49,872 bases of DNA from Acidobacteriota bacterium (GTDB lineage Bacteria > Acidobacteriota > Vicinamibacteria > Fen-336). The position numbers were made by a program, and so were the translations under genes. The stretch is from the NCBI GenBank assembly GCA_003222275.1, contig QHVJ01000111.1:1-49872 (forward strand), written 5' to 3'. The notes below the pieces were generated by a model. That model worked only from the letters and a program-made list of their open reading frames with translations. It had not been told where the DNA came from and did not search any database. Positions 43,372 through 49,872 of this stretch are shown here, in pieces. Every line of letters starts with the position of its first letter. Position 1 is the first letter of the stretch.

Positions 43372-44167
43372 GGAGACGGCTGCCCACGCCGCCGATGCCG
43401 GTGAGCCGGTAGTCCATGTTCACGGACAACCCCTTGCTGAGCCGCAGCTCGAGGCCGCCCCCGGCGTGGAAGCCGGTTTCGATGTCGCCTTGACCGCTCG
43501 GGATGCCGCGGGCCTGCAGCTCGGGGGCCTGGGACACGAGACCGGCGATCAGCGGACCGTCGAAAGGCGACGATCCCGGAAAGAGGAGGCTCTCGTCCCG
43601 CTCCGGCGTCTGTCGCGTGACGACGACGACGACGTCCGCCCCCGCCGACGCGTACGGCCGGAGGCGAAGGTGATCGAGCGCGGTCACCGTGTACTTGAGG
43701 CAGAACGGCGCGACCTCCAGCACGCGCAGCCGCGTGCGTACCTGCCGTCGCACCGGGAAGGGCGCGCCCGGCGGTCCCGCGAGGGCCGCGGCGGGGCTCG
43801 CCCCCACGGCGAGGTTGGCCACGTAGGCGAGCGGGTCGGTGATGAGGAAGGGATCGCTCCGAGCGTGGCTCACTCCGATGAGCAGCTCGTAGGACAGCTT
43901 GCCCCCTGCTACGCGTCCCAGCGGCACGTCGAGGTACCCGGCCGCCTGCAGGCCGCTACCGGCCCCGTAGGGGTTGCGGGACAGGCCCGCGATCAAACCG
44001 GCCTGCGCACCGATTCGGCCGATGGCCGGGAGCAGCTCGAGGACCGCCGTCCCCCGGTCTTCCACCCGGCTCGAGGGCGGCGGGGGTCCGGCGGGCTCCT
44101 GGGCGGCGCCGCCGCGCGTTCCGGCCAGAAGCACGACGGCGAGGTGTGCGATGCGTTTCGCCGTCAT
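43337..44167 (-). CDS. Outer-membrane beta-barrel protein
   Basis: The product is 276 residues with a Sec signal (1-22, HLAVVLLAGTRGGAAQ). Alternating polar/hydrophobic strands follow, with loops such as GLSRNPYGAG and an end typical of small OM barrels (GGLELRLSKGLSVNMDYRL, ending GLGIHW). It is probably an eight- to ten-strand barrel of the OmpA/porin-like type. It is first in the unit with the two ferritin-like genes and kbl. A TACAAT -10 box (44176-44181, minus) is eight bases upstream. The ligand is unknown. Confidence 0.75.
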   Translation of the reverse strand: MTAKRIAHLAVVLLAGTRGGAAQEPAGPPPPSSRVEDRGTAVLELLPAIGRIGAQAGLIAGLSRNPYGAGSGLQAAGYLDVPLGRVAGGKLSYELLIGVSHARSDPFLITDPLAYVANLAVGASPAAALAGPPGAPFPVRRQVRTRLRVLEVAPFCLKYTVTALDHLRLRPYASAGADVVVVVTRQTPERDESLLFPGSSPFDGPLIAGLVSQAPELQARGIPSGQGDIETGFHAGGGLELRLSKGLSVNMDYRLTGIGGVGSRLHAFSSGLGIHW

Positions 44168-44175
44168 CGCGCGAC

Positions 44176-44181
44176 ATTGTA
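44176..44181 (-). promoter_or_regulatory. Candidate -10 box for the OM barrel gene
   Basis: TACAAT on minus ends eight bases before the ATG at 44167, so the transcript would be leaderless or nearly so. No good -35 is visible. It lies next to the divergent RskA-like promoter. Confidence 0.35.
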
Positions 44182-44194
44182 CGTGGGAACTCTG

Positions 44195-44223
44195 TTGGCG
44201 TGCGCGAAGGGTTCCGCTAAGAT
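44195..44223 (+). promoter_or_regulatory. Sigma70-type promoter for the RskA-like gene
   Basis: TTGGCG (44195-44200) and TAAGAT (44218-44223) are 17 bases apart. The -10 ends 12 bases before the TTG start at 44236, so the leader is very short. Confidence 0.55.
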
Positions 44224-44235
44224 GGGCCGCTCACC

Positions 44236-44820
44236 TTGGCTCCAGGCAACCCGACGGCCGAGTCGCATCCCCGCTGGCTCGCGTTCCTCGCCACCGGCGC
44301 CGCCGTCGCCTTTGGCGCCGGCCTGCTCTTCACCGTGCACCAGCGCGACGCGGCGCGGGGCGAAGTCGAGCAGCTGCGGGGAGCGCAGGACGCAGCCGAA
44401 GCACGCGTGCGCGCGGTGAACCAGGAGCGCGACGCGCTGTTGCGCCGCCTCGCCTGGGAGGCGAGCCTGCGCGACCTGGTGGCCCAGCCCGAAGCCCGCA
44501 CCGTCGCCCTGGCCGGGCAGGGCCCGGCCAGCGGGGCCAAGGGTCGGGTCATCTGGAACCCGGCCACGCGCGAAGCGGTGCTCGTGGTGTCCGGGCTCGA
44601 TCCGGCGCCCGCCGGCCGGACCTACGAGCTGTGGGTGATGGCCGACGGAGCGCCGGTGCCCGCGGGAGCCGTCGTGGTCGAGCCCGACGGCCGCGCCGCG
44701 TTCCGCCTTCCCGCGTTGGAGCAGACTTCGCGCGTGAGGACCTTCGTGGTGACGCTCGAGCCCGTCTCGGGCAGCCCCGCACCCACGGGTCCGGCGATCC
44801 TTTCCGGACCCGTCTCCTGA
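44236..44820 (+). CDS. RskA-like (anti-sigma-K C-terminal domain) membrane protein
   Basis: The product is 194 residues with a short cytoplasmic N-terminus and a transmembrane segment (about 14-33). A coiled region with many Glu/Arg follows (AARGEVEQLRGAQDAAEARV), then the RskA C-terminal domain with GRVIWNPATREAVLVVSGL and GRTYELWVMADGAPVPAG. The zinc-binding anti-sigma domain is missing and there is no sigma-factor gene nearby, so it is not a normal anti-sigma factor. The start is TTG at 44236; no ATG fits. The REC-PilZ-like gene follows after seven bases and is probably in the same transcript. Confidence 0.75.
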   Translation: MAPGNPTAESHPRWLAFLATGAAVAFGAGLLFTVHQRDAARGEVEQLRGAQDAAEARVRAVNQERDALLRRLAWEASLRDLVAQPEARTVALAGQGPASGAKGRVIWNPATREAVLVVSGLDPAPAGRTYELWVMADGAPVPAGAVVVEPDGRAAFRLPALEQTSRVRTFVVTLEPVSGSPAPTGPAILSGPVS

Positions 44821-44827
44821 GATCGAC

Positions 44828-45484
44828 GTGGGGGACACGCCGCTCGCGGGCCGCAGGATCCTGGTGGTCGACGATCAGCCGTCCATCCGCGGCATCCTGG
44901 AGACGGCCCTCAGCGAGGCGGGAGCCGACGTCTGGAGCGTTCCCGACGGTCCGACCGCAATCACGCTCCTCGAGACCGCAAACCCGGAGCTGATCCTCCT
45001 CGACCTCGCGATGCCGGGGATGAGCGGCTGGCAGGTCCTCGAGGCCCTGTCCGGAAAACCTCGCACCGCGGGCATCCCGGTGGTGCTGCAGACTTCGGCG
45101 GAGGACTTCCCCAGCTTCCAGCGCGCCCGCCGGCACGGCGTGGCCGCCTTCGTGAACAAGCCGTTCCGCCTGGCCGAGGTGGTGGAGACCTGCCGGCGCA
45201 TCCTCCAGGGCGCGCGGCCGCTCCAGGGGCGGCACGAGGGCGGCGACGCCACGCCCCCCATCCAGATGCGGGACGCGGAGGACAACCTCGTCGCGCTCGG
45301 CTGGCTGCTCAACATGGACGCGCGCGGCGCGCAGGTGGACCTCGAGAGCTCCCTGGAACCGGGCCGCCGGCTGACGCTGGTGATGCAGGACGGCGCGCAC
45401 ATCACGACGCGCGCGGCGGAAGTGCGCTGGGTCAACCCCGTGGGCGGCCGCTACCACCACGGGCTGGTCTTCGTGACCGGCTAG
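44828..45484 (+). CDS. Response regulator with C-terminal PilZ-like domain
   Basis: The product is 218 residues. The receiver (about 10-125) has Asp15-Asp16, phosphoacceptor Asp59 in LLLDLAMP and a Lys in FVNKPFR. The C-terminal domain (about 140-218) looks like PilZ, with LNMDARGAQVDL and VRWVNPVGGRYHHGLVFV. The RxxxR and DxSxxG signatures that bind c-di-GMP are not clear, so binding is uncertain. The GTG at 44828 follows the RskA-like gene by seven bases. No kinase is adjacent, so its sensor lies elsewhere. Confidence 0.8.
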   Translation: MGDTPLAGRRILVVDDQPSIRGILETALSEAGADVWSVPDGPTAITLLETANPELILLDLAMPGMSGWQVLEALSGKPRTAGIPVVLQTSAEDFPSFQRARRHGVAAFVNKPFRLAEVVETCRRILQGARPLQGRHEGGDATPPIQMRDAEDNLVALGWLLNMDARGAQVDLESSLEPGRRLTLVMQDGAHITTRAAEVRWVNPVGGRYHHGLVFVTG

Positions 45485-45490
45485 CCGCGC

Positions 45491-47140
45491 CTATTTCTCG
45501 CGGAAGCGGACGCCGTTGTAGCGGACCTGGACGATCGCGCGGTTGGAACCGGGACCCACCTCCACATCCGTGATCCCTTCGGGCCGGTCCTTCTCCGCGT
45601 CGGGGCTCGCGCTCGCCCGCAGCGTGATGCGATGCCGGCCCGTGGGAATGCCGGGCACGTCGAAGACCTGACGCTTGCGGGCGCGACTCGTTTCCCTCCC
45701 CTCGAAGACGATCGACAGGTCGCGGAACGGCCGACCGTCCACGAGCAGCTTCAAGTAGAGCGTGCTCGCCCCGCTCGTGTACGCGTCCTGCTGCGCATCC
45801 ACGTCGAGCTGAAGCGTCCCCGTGGGCCCGGTGGGGACCGGCGGCGGAGCGGGAGCGGGCGCGTGCGAAGGGGCCGCGGCCGGCCGCGCCTCCGCGGTGG
45901 CGGCGGGAAGTGTCGTCGTCACCGTTACGGTGGGCACTGGCGATGGCGTCGGTCGACCCCGCAGCCCGGGGAGGGACGTGGGAGCGAGGACGGGCGTGAC
46001 GGGCACCGTGGATGGCGGAGCCTCGATCCGCACGGTCGGCACGGGAGCGGGAGCCACCGAGGCGGTCGCCGCCGCGCCCGCGGAGGAAACCGACGCGGTC
46101 GTCGCCTTCGGCGCCGAGGCGGATCGCGAGAGCGCGAAGAAACCGATGCCGCCGACGATCACGACCAGCGCCAGGATGCCGAGAACGAGGCCGACACCGG
46201 CCCCGGCTCGGACCGGCACCGCCGTGCGCCGAGTGGTCGGGCCCGGCGGCGGCATCGTCGGCGCCGGGCGCAGAGCGGGGGCCCGCACCGCGGCCGTCGC
46301 CGCGACCGGAAGCGAATCGGTGGGCACCTCGGCCAGTCCTTGTCCGAGCGCGCGCACGAAGGCTCCCGCGCTGGCCCAACGCTCCTCGGGCTTCTTGGCC
46401 ATGCCCTTCAGCAGCGCGCGCACGAGCGGCTCGGGCACGGTGGACGCGGGGGGAATCGGCATCGGCTCCGTGACGTGCTTCATCAGCACCGCCACCGGCG
46501 TGTCGGCGGCGAACGGCACCCGGCCCGTCAGCATCTCGTAGGCGACCACACCCAGCGCGTAGATGTCCACGCGCTGGTCCACGGGCTGGCCGGTGGCCTG
46601 CTCGGGCGCCATGTACTGCGGCGTGCCCGTGATCATCCCCGTCTGGGTCAGGGCCCCGGACCCCTCCACCATCTTGGCGATGCCGAAGTCGGCGAGGTAG
46701 ACGCGCTCCGCCTCGTCGAGGAGGATGTTCTGGGGCTTCACGTCGCGGTGCACGACGCCCTTGCCGTGCGCATAGTCGAGGGCGTCGGCCACGCCCTGCA
46801 GGATCGAGATGATCCGCTCGTGGGTGAGGCGGTCGCCTCGCAGCAGGCTCGAGAGCGGTCCTCCCGAGATGAGACGCATGGCCATCCATGGGATGCCGCC
46901 TTCGATGCCGAAGGCGTGGATCGGGATGATGTTCGGATGCTCGAGCCGCGCGACGACCTTGGCCTCGCGGCGGAAACGCTCGGCGAACGTCTCGTCGTGG
47001 AGGAACTCTCCGGGCAAGACCTTCAGGGCGACGTAGCGGTCGAGCGCCGCCTCGTATCCCTTGTAGACGGAGGCCATGCCGCCGCGTCCCAACGGCTCGA
47101 GGATGCGATACGCGCCGAACGTCTCCCCGGAGGCGAACAC
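45491..47140 (-). CDS. Transmembrane Ser/Thr protein kinase (Hanks type)
   Basis: The 549-residue kinase has the glycine loop GRGGMASVYKG (18-28), Lys40 (VALKV), catalytic HRDVKPQN (131-138), DFG (151-153) and APE (178-180). The kinase domain ends near 275. One transmembrane segment (about 315-337) leads to a Pro/Thr/Ala-rich stretch and a C-terminal beta domain without PASTA repeats. The output or ligand domain is not recognised. It overlaps the XRE gene as TAGTG (47140). An FHA protein lies at 34889-37681 as a possible reader. The GTG at 47140 is chosen for the overlap and the kinase start (FASGETFGAYRIL); longer readings would overlap the XRE gene. Confidence 0.93.
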   Translation of the reverse strand: MFASGETFGAYRILEPLGRGGMASVYKGYEAALDRYVALKVLPGEFLHDETFAERFRREAKVVARLEHPNIIPIHAFGIEGGIPWMAMRLISGGPLSSLLRGDRLTHERIISILQGVADALDYAHGKGVVHRDVKPQNILLDEAERVYLADFGIAKMVEGSGALTQTGMITGTPQYMAPEQATGQPVDQRVDIYALGVVAYEMLTGRVPFAADTPVAVLMKHVTEPMPIPPASTVPEPLVRALLKGMAKKPEERWASAGAFVRALGQGLAEVPTDSLPVAATAAVRAPALRPAPTMPPPGPTTRRTAVPVRAGAGVGLVLGILALVVIVGGIGFFALSRSASAPKATTASVSSAGAAATASVAPAPVPTVRIEAPPSTVPVTPVLAPTSLPGLRGRPTPSPVPTVTVTTTLPAATAEARPAAAPSHAPAPAPPPVPTGPTGTLQLDVDAQQDAYTSGASTLYLKLLVDGRPFRDLSIVFEGRETSRARKRQVFDVPGIPTGRHRITLRASASPDAEKDRPEGITDVEVGPGSNRAIVQVRYNGVRFREK

Positions 47141-47454
47141 TAGGACCGGCGCGAGGACCGGCGGGAGGAGGGGCGGCGTTTCTCCGGAAGCGGGCGCAGA
47201 AGCTCGTGCGGGTCGACTCGCAGAGCCCAGGCCAGCCGGCACAGGGTGTCGAGGGGCACGTTGTGCCGACCGCGCTCGATGGATCCGAGGTAGCTCGGAT
47301 GGATGCCGATCCTCTCGGCCAGCGCCTCCTGGGTCAGGTTGCGCCGGGTCCGCGCCGTCCGGACCTGAATGCCCAGGACTCGCCGCCCGTCGAAGAGCTC
47401 ATCGGCCGCGACCCGGGCCGTGGGCCACAGGTTGAGCTGTCGGGCCCGTTTCAC
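47140..47454 (-). CDS. XRE-family helix-turn-helix regulator
   Basis: The product is 104 residues. A basic start precedes an HTH domain (about 27-87) with NLTQEALAERIGIHPSYLGSIERG, NVPLDTLCRLAWALRVDP and a basic tail (EKRRPSSRRSSRRS). It should bind DNA as a dimer and is likely autoregulated. The GTG at 47454 overlaps the upstream zinc-ribbon gene (GTGA) and its stop overlaps the kinase gene. A palindrome 47461-47475 lies seven bases upstream. Confidence 0.85.
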   Translation of the reverse strand: MKRARQLNLWPTARVAADELFDGRRVLGIQVRTARTRRNLTQEALAERIGIHPSYLGSIERGRHNVPLDTLCRLAWALRVDPHELLRPLPEKRRPSSRRSSRRS

Positions 47455-49088
47455 GGCGCAGAGAGTATCACTCTCGCTCGATGCACTGTCGCTCGTTGCG
47501 CGTCCAGTTCCGGCCCCCCGGTGAGGAGGAGGTTGGGCACGCGCACCGTCGTCCCGGCGATGCCGAGCGCGTCGCCCCCCGCATCGAAGGGGACCATCAT
47601 GAGCTCGGGCGCGGACGGCGTGAGCCGTGCCCGCGACACCGCCCGCTGAAGGAGGAGGGTGTTGAGCCGGGCGGCGGAGGGCGTGCCGTGGAGTCCCATC
47701 AGGATGAAGGGCAGCAGCTCCCGTGCCTCGGGCTCCGACAGCGATGCGCCCCACGTGACGGGCCGTCCGCCGATGGGAATCTTCTCTTCGACCGCCCGGA
47801 GCCCGGCCGCATGGACCCACTCGACGAGGTCCTTGAAGGCCTCGTCGCCCGCCTCGGTCCCGAGCAGGCGGAAGGCCGGCACCCAGAGGTGCTCGCCGGC
47901 GGGACGGAAGCCGGGCGGGAGGCCCTGGGGAAACAGCGCCCGGCCGTAGTCCTCGAGACGCTCCGCGGCGGGCGCCCCCGCCATCTCGATACGAAAGCGG
48001 TATCGCCAGAACGGGAGGTACTCGCCGTCGAGGCTCTCCTGGCCGCGCACGCAGTGTCCGTAGGCCATCACGCGAGGGCCATCGGGAGTGGGCGTCAGCG
48101 CCCGGTGGCAGTTCGAGCACACGGTCACGTGGTTGCCCGCCGGCAGCGCCTTCTCGAACCCGCATTCGGGGCACCGCGAGGCGACGACGTGCACGCGGCG
48201 GAACGAGGGCTCTCCCGAGCGCAGCGGATCGCCGGCGGCGAGCGCGATCAAGGCCCGGCTCTCGGGGGCATCGGGGTGGCCCGCGAGCGTCCCGAATCCG
48301 CCGTCGGCGAGGACCCAGTGCTCGTCGTCATCGAGGAGCGCGACTCGCGCCAGCCAATACGGGCGGTAGACGAGGACCCGGCGCCGGTCCAGGAAGGACG
48401 CGTGCCGAGCGACGGGTTCCAAGCCGGGGTCGAGGTCCTGGCCGCGCCAACGGTCGATCTCGCGATAAGAGCGCTCCGCCACGGGCGCCCAGGGCAGGAA
48501 GGCCGTGCGCTCCTGCACCTCGCGCACCGTGAGCGGGCGGACGCGCGCCCGCGACAGCCGCAGGCCGCGGTCACGCAGGTTCGCCCGCTCCGTGTCGTAG
48601 GCGGGCACGCTGTGCTCCACCGCGAAGGCGCGCAGGCGAACGATCTTGGGCCCGTTCGAGCGCCGGCCCAACAGGCCCTGGACGATCCAGCCGGTCAAGT
48701 GCCAATAGGGAACGTACACGCGGTGCGCCTCGAGGAGTCGGGCCTCGCGGCGCAGGTCCTTCTCGAAGGCCTCGAGCCGCATCTGCACCCAGAGCTCGGG
48801 CAGCGGGTTCCCGTCCTCCGCGCGGCTCGTGCCCTGGATCTCGGACCGCTGGGCCTCGATCCGGTAGCGGATGGCCGTCTCCAGCACCGCTTCGGGCGAG
48901 CGGAGCTGGTCGTCGGCGAAGTAGATCTCGTCGCGGTCGGGGGCGCTCAGGAGGAGCAGCGAGCCGCAGTGGTCGCAGCCGTGAGTGGCGGCCGCGTCGT
49001 CGACGGTGAACGGCGCCCCGCACTTCGGGCAGGAGAGGAGGAGTACCAGGGGTCCGGCGGGTGCCGAAGGCTGGGCGGCCGTGGCCAC
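47451..49088 (-). CDS. Large zinc-ribbon protein of unknown function
   Basis: The 545-residue soluble protein has a zinc ribbon at Cys20-Cys23/Cys38-Cys41 and a second at Cys306-Cys309/Cys324-Cys327. Between and after them are mixed alpha/beta regions with YVPYWHLTGWIVQGL, YRPYWLARVALLDD and LPFWRYRFRIEMAG, Trp/Tyr-rich segments repeated in each half. No enzyme motif is seen. Two similar halves, each with a ribbon, suggest an internal duplication. It heads a three-gene unit with XRE and Ser/Thr kinase (overlaps GTGA and TAGTG). The function is not known to me. Confidence 0.75.
   Translation of the reverse strand: MATAAQPSAPAGPLVLLLSCPKCGAPFTVDDAAATHGCDHCGSLLLLSAPDRDEIYFADDQLRSPEAVLETAIRYRIEAQRSEIQGTSRAEDGNPLPELWVQMRLEAFEKDLRREARLLEAHRVYVPYWHLTGWIVQGLLGRRSNGPKIVRLRAFAVEHSVPAYDTERANLRDRGLRLSRARVRPLTVREVQERTAFLPWAPVAERSYREIDRWRGQDLDPGLEPVARHASFLDRRRVLVYRPYWLARVALLDDDEHWVLADGGFGTLAGHPDAPESRALIALAAGDPLRSGEPSFRRVHVVASRCPECGFEKALPAGNHVTVCSNCHRALTPTPDGPRVMAYGHCVRGQESLDGEYLPFWRYRFRIEMAGAPAAERLEDYGRALFPQGLPPGFRPAGEHLWVPAFRLLGTEAGDEAFKDLVEWVHAAGLRAVEEKIPIGGRPVTWGASLSEPEARELLPFILMGLHGTPSAARLNTLLLQRAVSRARLTPSAPELMMVPFDAGGDALGIAGTTVRVPNLLLTGGPELDAQRATVHRARVILSAP
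47461..47475. promoter_or_regulatory. Palindrome just upstream of the XRE start, possible operator
   Basis: GAGAGT-ATC-ACTCTC is a perfect six-base inverted repeat around three bases, lying 6 bases before the XRE start codon (47454). It is inside the 3' end of the zinc-ribbon coding region. XRE dimers bind such sites in many families, so autoregulation is plausible but not shown. Confidence 0.35.
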
Positions 49089-49145
49089 GGTGGCGGGCGA
49101 TGTTAACCCGCTTGGGTCCGCTCGGCTATTTCGTGCGCAGGGTGT

Positions 49146-49541
49146 TCAGCGGGGCCGGTTCGCGAGCCGCTCCCGACGGATGCGGAGGCCGTCCTGGAAG
49201 GCGTCTCGGAAATCCTCCGCCGTCTTCATCAAGGGCGACCACCAGCGCCACTGCGCGCGCCCGTCGTCGCCGTCGGACGGCGGGTTCTCGACCTTGCAGA
49301 TGAACTGAAGGCCGTCGGTTTCGTCGCGGCAGACGCGAAAGCGCACTTCGACGGGACCGACGTCCTCGTCCTTCAGCAGGCGGCGGACGGCCGCTTCCAC
49401 TGCGCGCGCCAGATTCGGATCCTCCGAGCCGAGGGGATTGGCGAGGATGTCGATCCGGTCGCGCTTGCCCTCTCGCTCCCGGACCGGGAAAAGAGCTGTC
49501 CTCGTCCGGCCATCGACTGGCTGCGACGTCACGATTCCCAT
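49146..49541 (-). CDS. Conserved-looking hypothetical protein
   Basis: The product is 131 residues and soluble, with no signal peptide. It starts MGIVTSQPVDGRTRTALFPV and contains AVEAAVRRLLKDEDVGPVEV, then the Trp-rich QWRWWSPLMKTAEDFRDAF. GGGGAGGG a few bases upstream supports the ATG at 49541 over longer readings. It is not coupled to the zinc-ribbon gene (57-base gap). I do not recognise a family. Confidence 0.6.
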   Translation of the reverse strand: MGIVTSQPVDGRTRTALFPVREREGKRDRIDILANPLGSEDPNLARAVEAAVRRLLKDEDVGPVEVRFRVCRDETDGLQFICKVENPPSDGDDGRAQWRWWSPLMKTAEDFRDAFQDGLRIRRERLANRPR

Positions 49542-49751
49542 GGCTCCCTCCCCGAGCCTTCCTAGATAGCAAGAGGCATACCATGCGACGAAGGCCCCGA
49601 AAGGGGCCGACTGCAGGGTCGCATCGAACCCGGATGTAAGAAGCGGGGAAGCTACATCTGAAGGATCTACATCGTCTGTAGCGGTTACACCGAGGCCGGG
49701 GTTTTTGTCAGGCGACTCGACGACAGGCATGGATGGGCTACGATCGCGCCC
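49542..49751. promoter_or_regulatory. Divergent control region with hairpin and repeats
   Basis: This 210-base gap is less GC-rich than its surroundings. It holds a GGCCCC-GAAA-GGGGCC hairpin (49593-49608) with a GNRA loop. GCTACA (49651-49656) and TGTAGC (49677-49682) form an inverted repeat. TACATC occurs twice (49653, 49668), with GATGTA inverted near 49633. A TACGAT box (49739-49744) lies seven bases before the start at 49752. This looks like regulator binding sites, but no factor can be named. Confidence 0.4.
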
Positions 49752-49872
49752 ATGACCGACTTCGACCTGGACGAGCGGGGCGGGGCGCTGTGGCTCACGC
49801 TGCACCGGCCTCCGGTGAACGTCCTCGACATCGCGACCCTGCGGGAGGTCCGGCGCGCCCTGAAGGGGCTGC
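49752..49872 (+). CDS. Enoyl-CoA hydratase/isomerase family protein, 5' part only
   Basis: About 40 residues are in the window, running off the right edge. The start MTDFDLDERGGALWLTLHRP followed by PPVNVLDIATLREVRRALK is typical of the crotonase family. The PPVNVLDIATLRE wording is common in cyclohexadienoyl-CoA hydratases of aromatic degradation, so this is a possible subtype. The catalytic oxyanion residues are outside the window. The start at 49752 follows a TACGAT box by seven bases. Confidence 0.8.
   Translation, partial: MTDFDLDERGGALWLTLHRPPVNVLDIATLREVRRALKGL

Overview
This window is about 50 kb of very GC-rich, gene-dense bacterial chromosome. Neighbouring genes often share a few bases (ATGA, GTGA, TAGTG or TGATG junctions). 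Several features point to a Gram-negative diderm: a TonB-dependent receptor of the Xanthomonas/Caulobacter type with a carboxypeptidase-regulatory-like N-terminus, a DUF5916 outer-membrane protein, lipoproteins, Tat-exported proteins, an FHA/IPT membrane protein and a Ser/Thr kinase. This mix fits Acidobacteriota or a similar soil/sediment lineage such as Rokubacteria. That placement is an inference from gene content; there is no rRNA gene here. I found no tRNA or rRNA gene, CRISPR array, intact insertion sequence or prophage. The only mobile-type remnant is a decayed HNH-endonuclease-like gene at the left edge.

Layout. 0.1-0.6 kb: HNH-like pseudogene in three reading frames. 0.65-3.1 kb: YjbQ and a membrane-anchored protein (minus) divergent from a HAD phosphatase and an SDR oxidoreductase (plus). 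3.1-5.4 kb: an inverted-repeat element, then a large membrane glycosyltransferase-like protein. 5.6-9.7 kb: a three-gene phosphorelay (histidine kinase, Rcp1-type regulator, hybrid kinase). 9.7-12.7 kb: a DsbA-like lipoprotein and arginine decarboxylase (SpeA). 12.8-17.7 kb: an exported Gfo/Idh/MocA oxidoreductase, a DUF5916 protein and a YncE-like propeller. 17.7-24.2 kb: an acyl-CoA synthetase, a Tat-exported M24-fold protein, DUF2127 and the TonB receptor. 24.4-31.0 kb: a nicotinamide-nucleotide block, with transhydrogenase PntAb-PntB, Nudix, TPR and thioesterase on minus, divergent from PntAa, an FNR-type reductase and ThiI on plus. 31.0-34.9 kb: a PKD lipoprotein, a small secreted protein, a SirB1-like protein and class I FBP aldolase. 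34.9-38.4 kb: an FHA-IPT membrane protein, DUF2203 and a small membrane protein. 38.4-42.4 kb: cytochrome P450, an M20 peptidase, a second inverted-repeat element and Kbl. 42.4-44.2 kb: two Tat-type ferritin-like proteins and an outer-membrane barrel upstream of Kbl. 44.2-49.1 kb: an RskA-like protein, a REC-PilZ-like protein, then a zinc-ribbon protein, XRE regulator and Ser/Thr kinase operon. 49.1 kb to the end: a small hypothetical protein and the start of an enoyl-CoA hydratase.

How it works together. Most of the window is housekeeping and envelope biology. Three arrangements stand out. First, the transhydrogenase genes are split across a divergent promoter, with a zinc-ribbon Nudix hydrolase and a ferredoxin-NADP reductase-like enzyme on the two arms. 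Second, an OM barrel, two ferritin-like proteins and Kbl form an overlapping gene set. Third, a zinc-ribbon/XRE/Ser-Thr-kinase operon lies in the same window as an FHA-domain membrane protein, a possible phosphothreonine reader.

Two regulatory themes recur. Many -10 boxes lie only 6-16 bases before the start codon, which suggests leaderless or near-leaderless transcripts. Two related long inverted repeats of GC(G/A)GAG units both sit between convergent genes. I see no clearly novel defence or mobile system.
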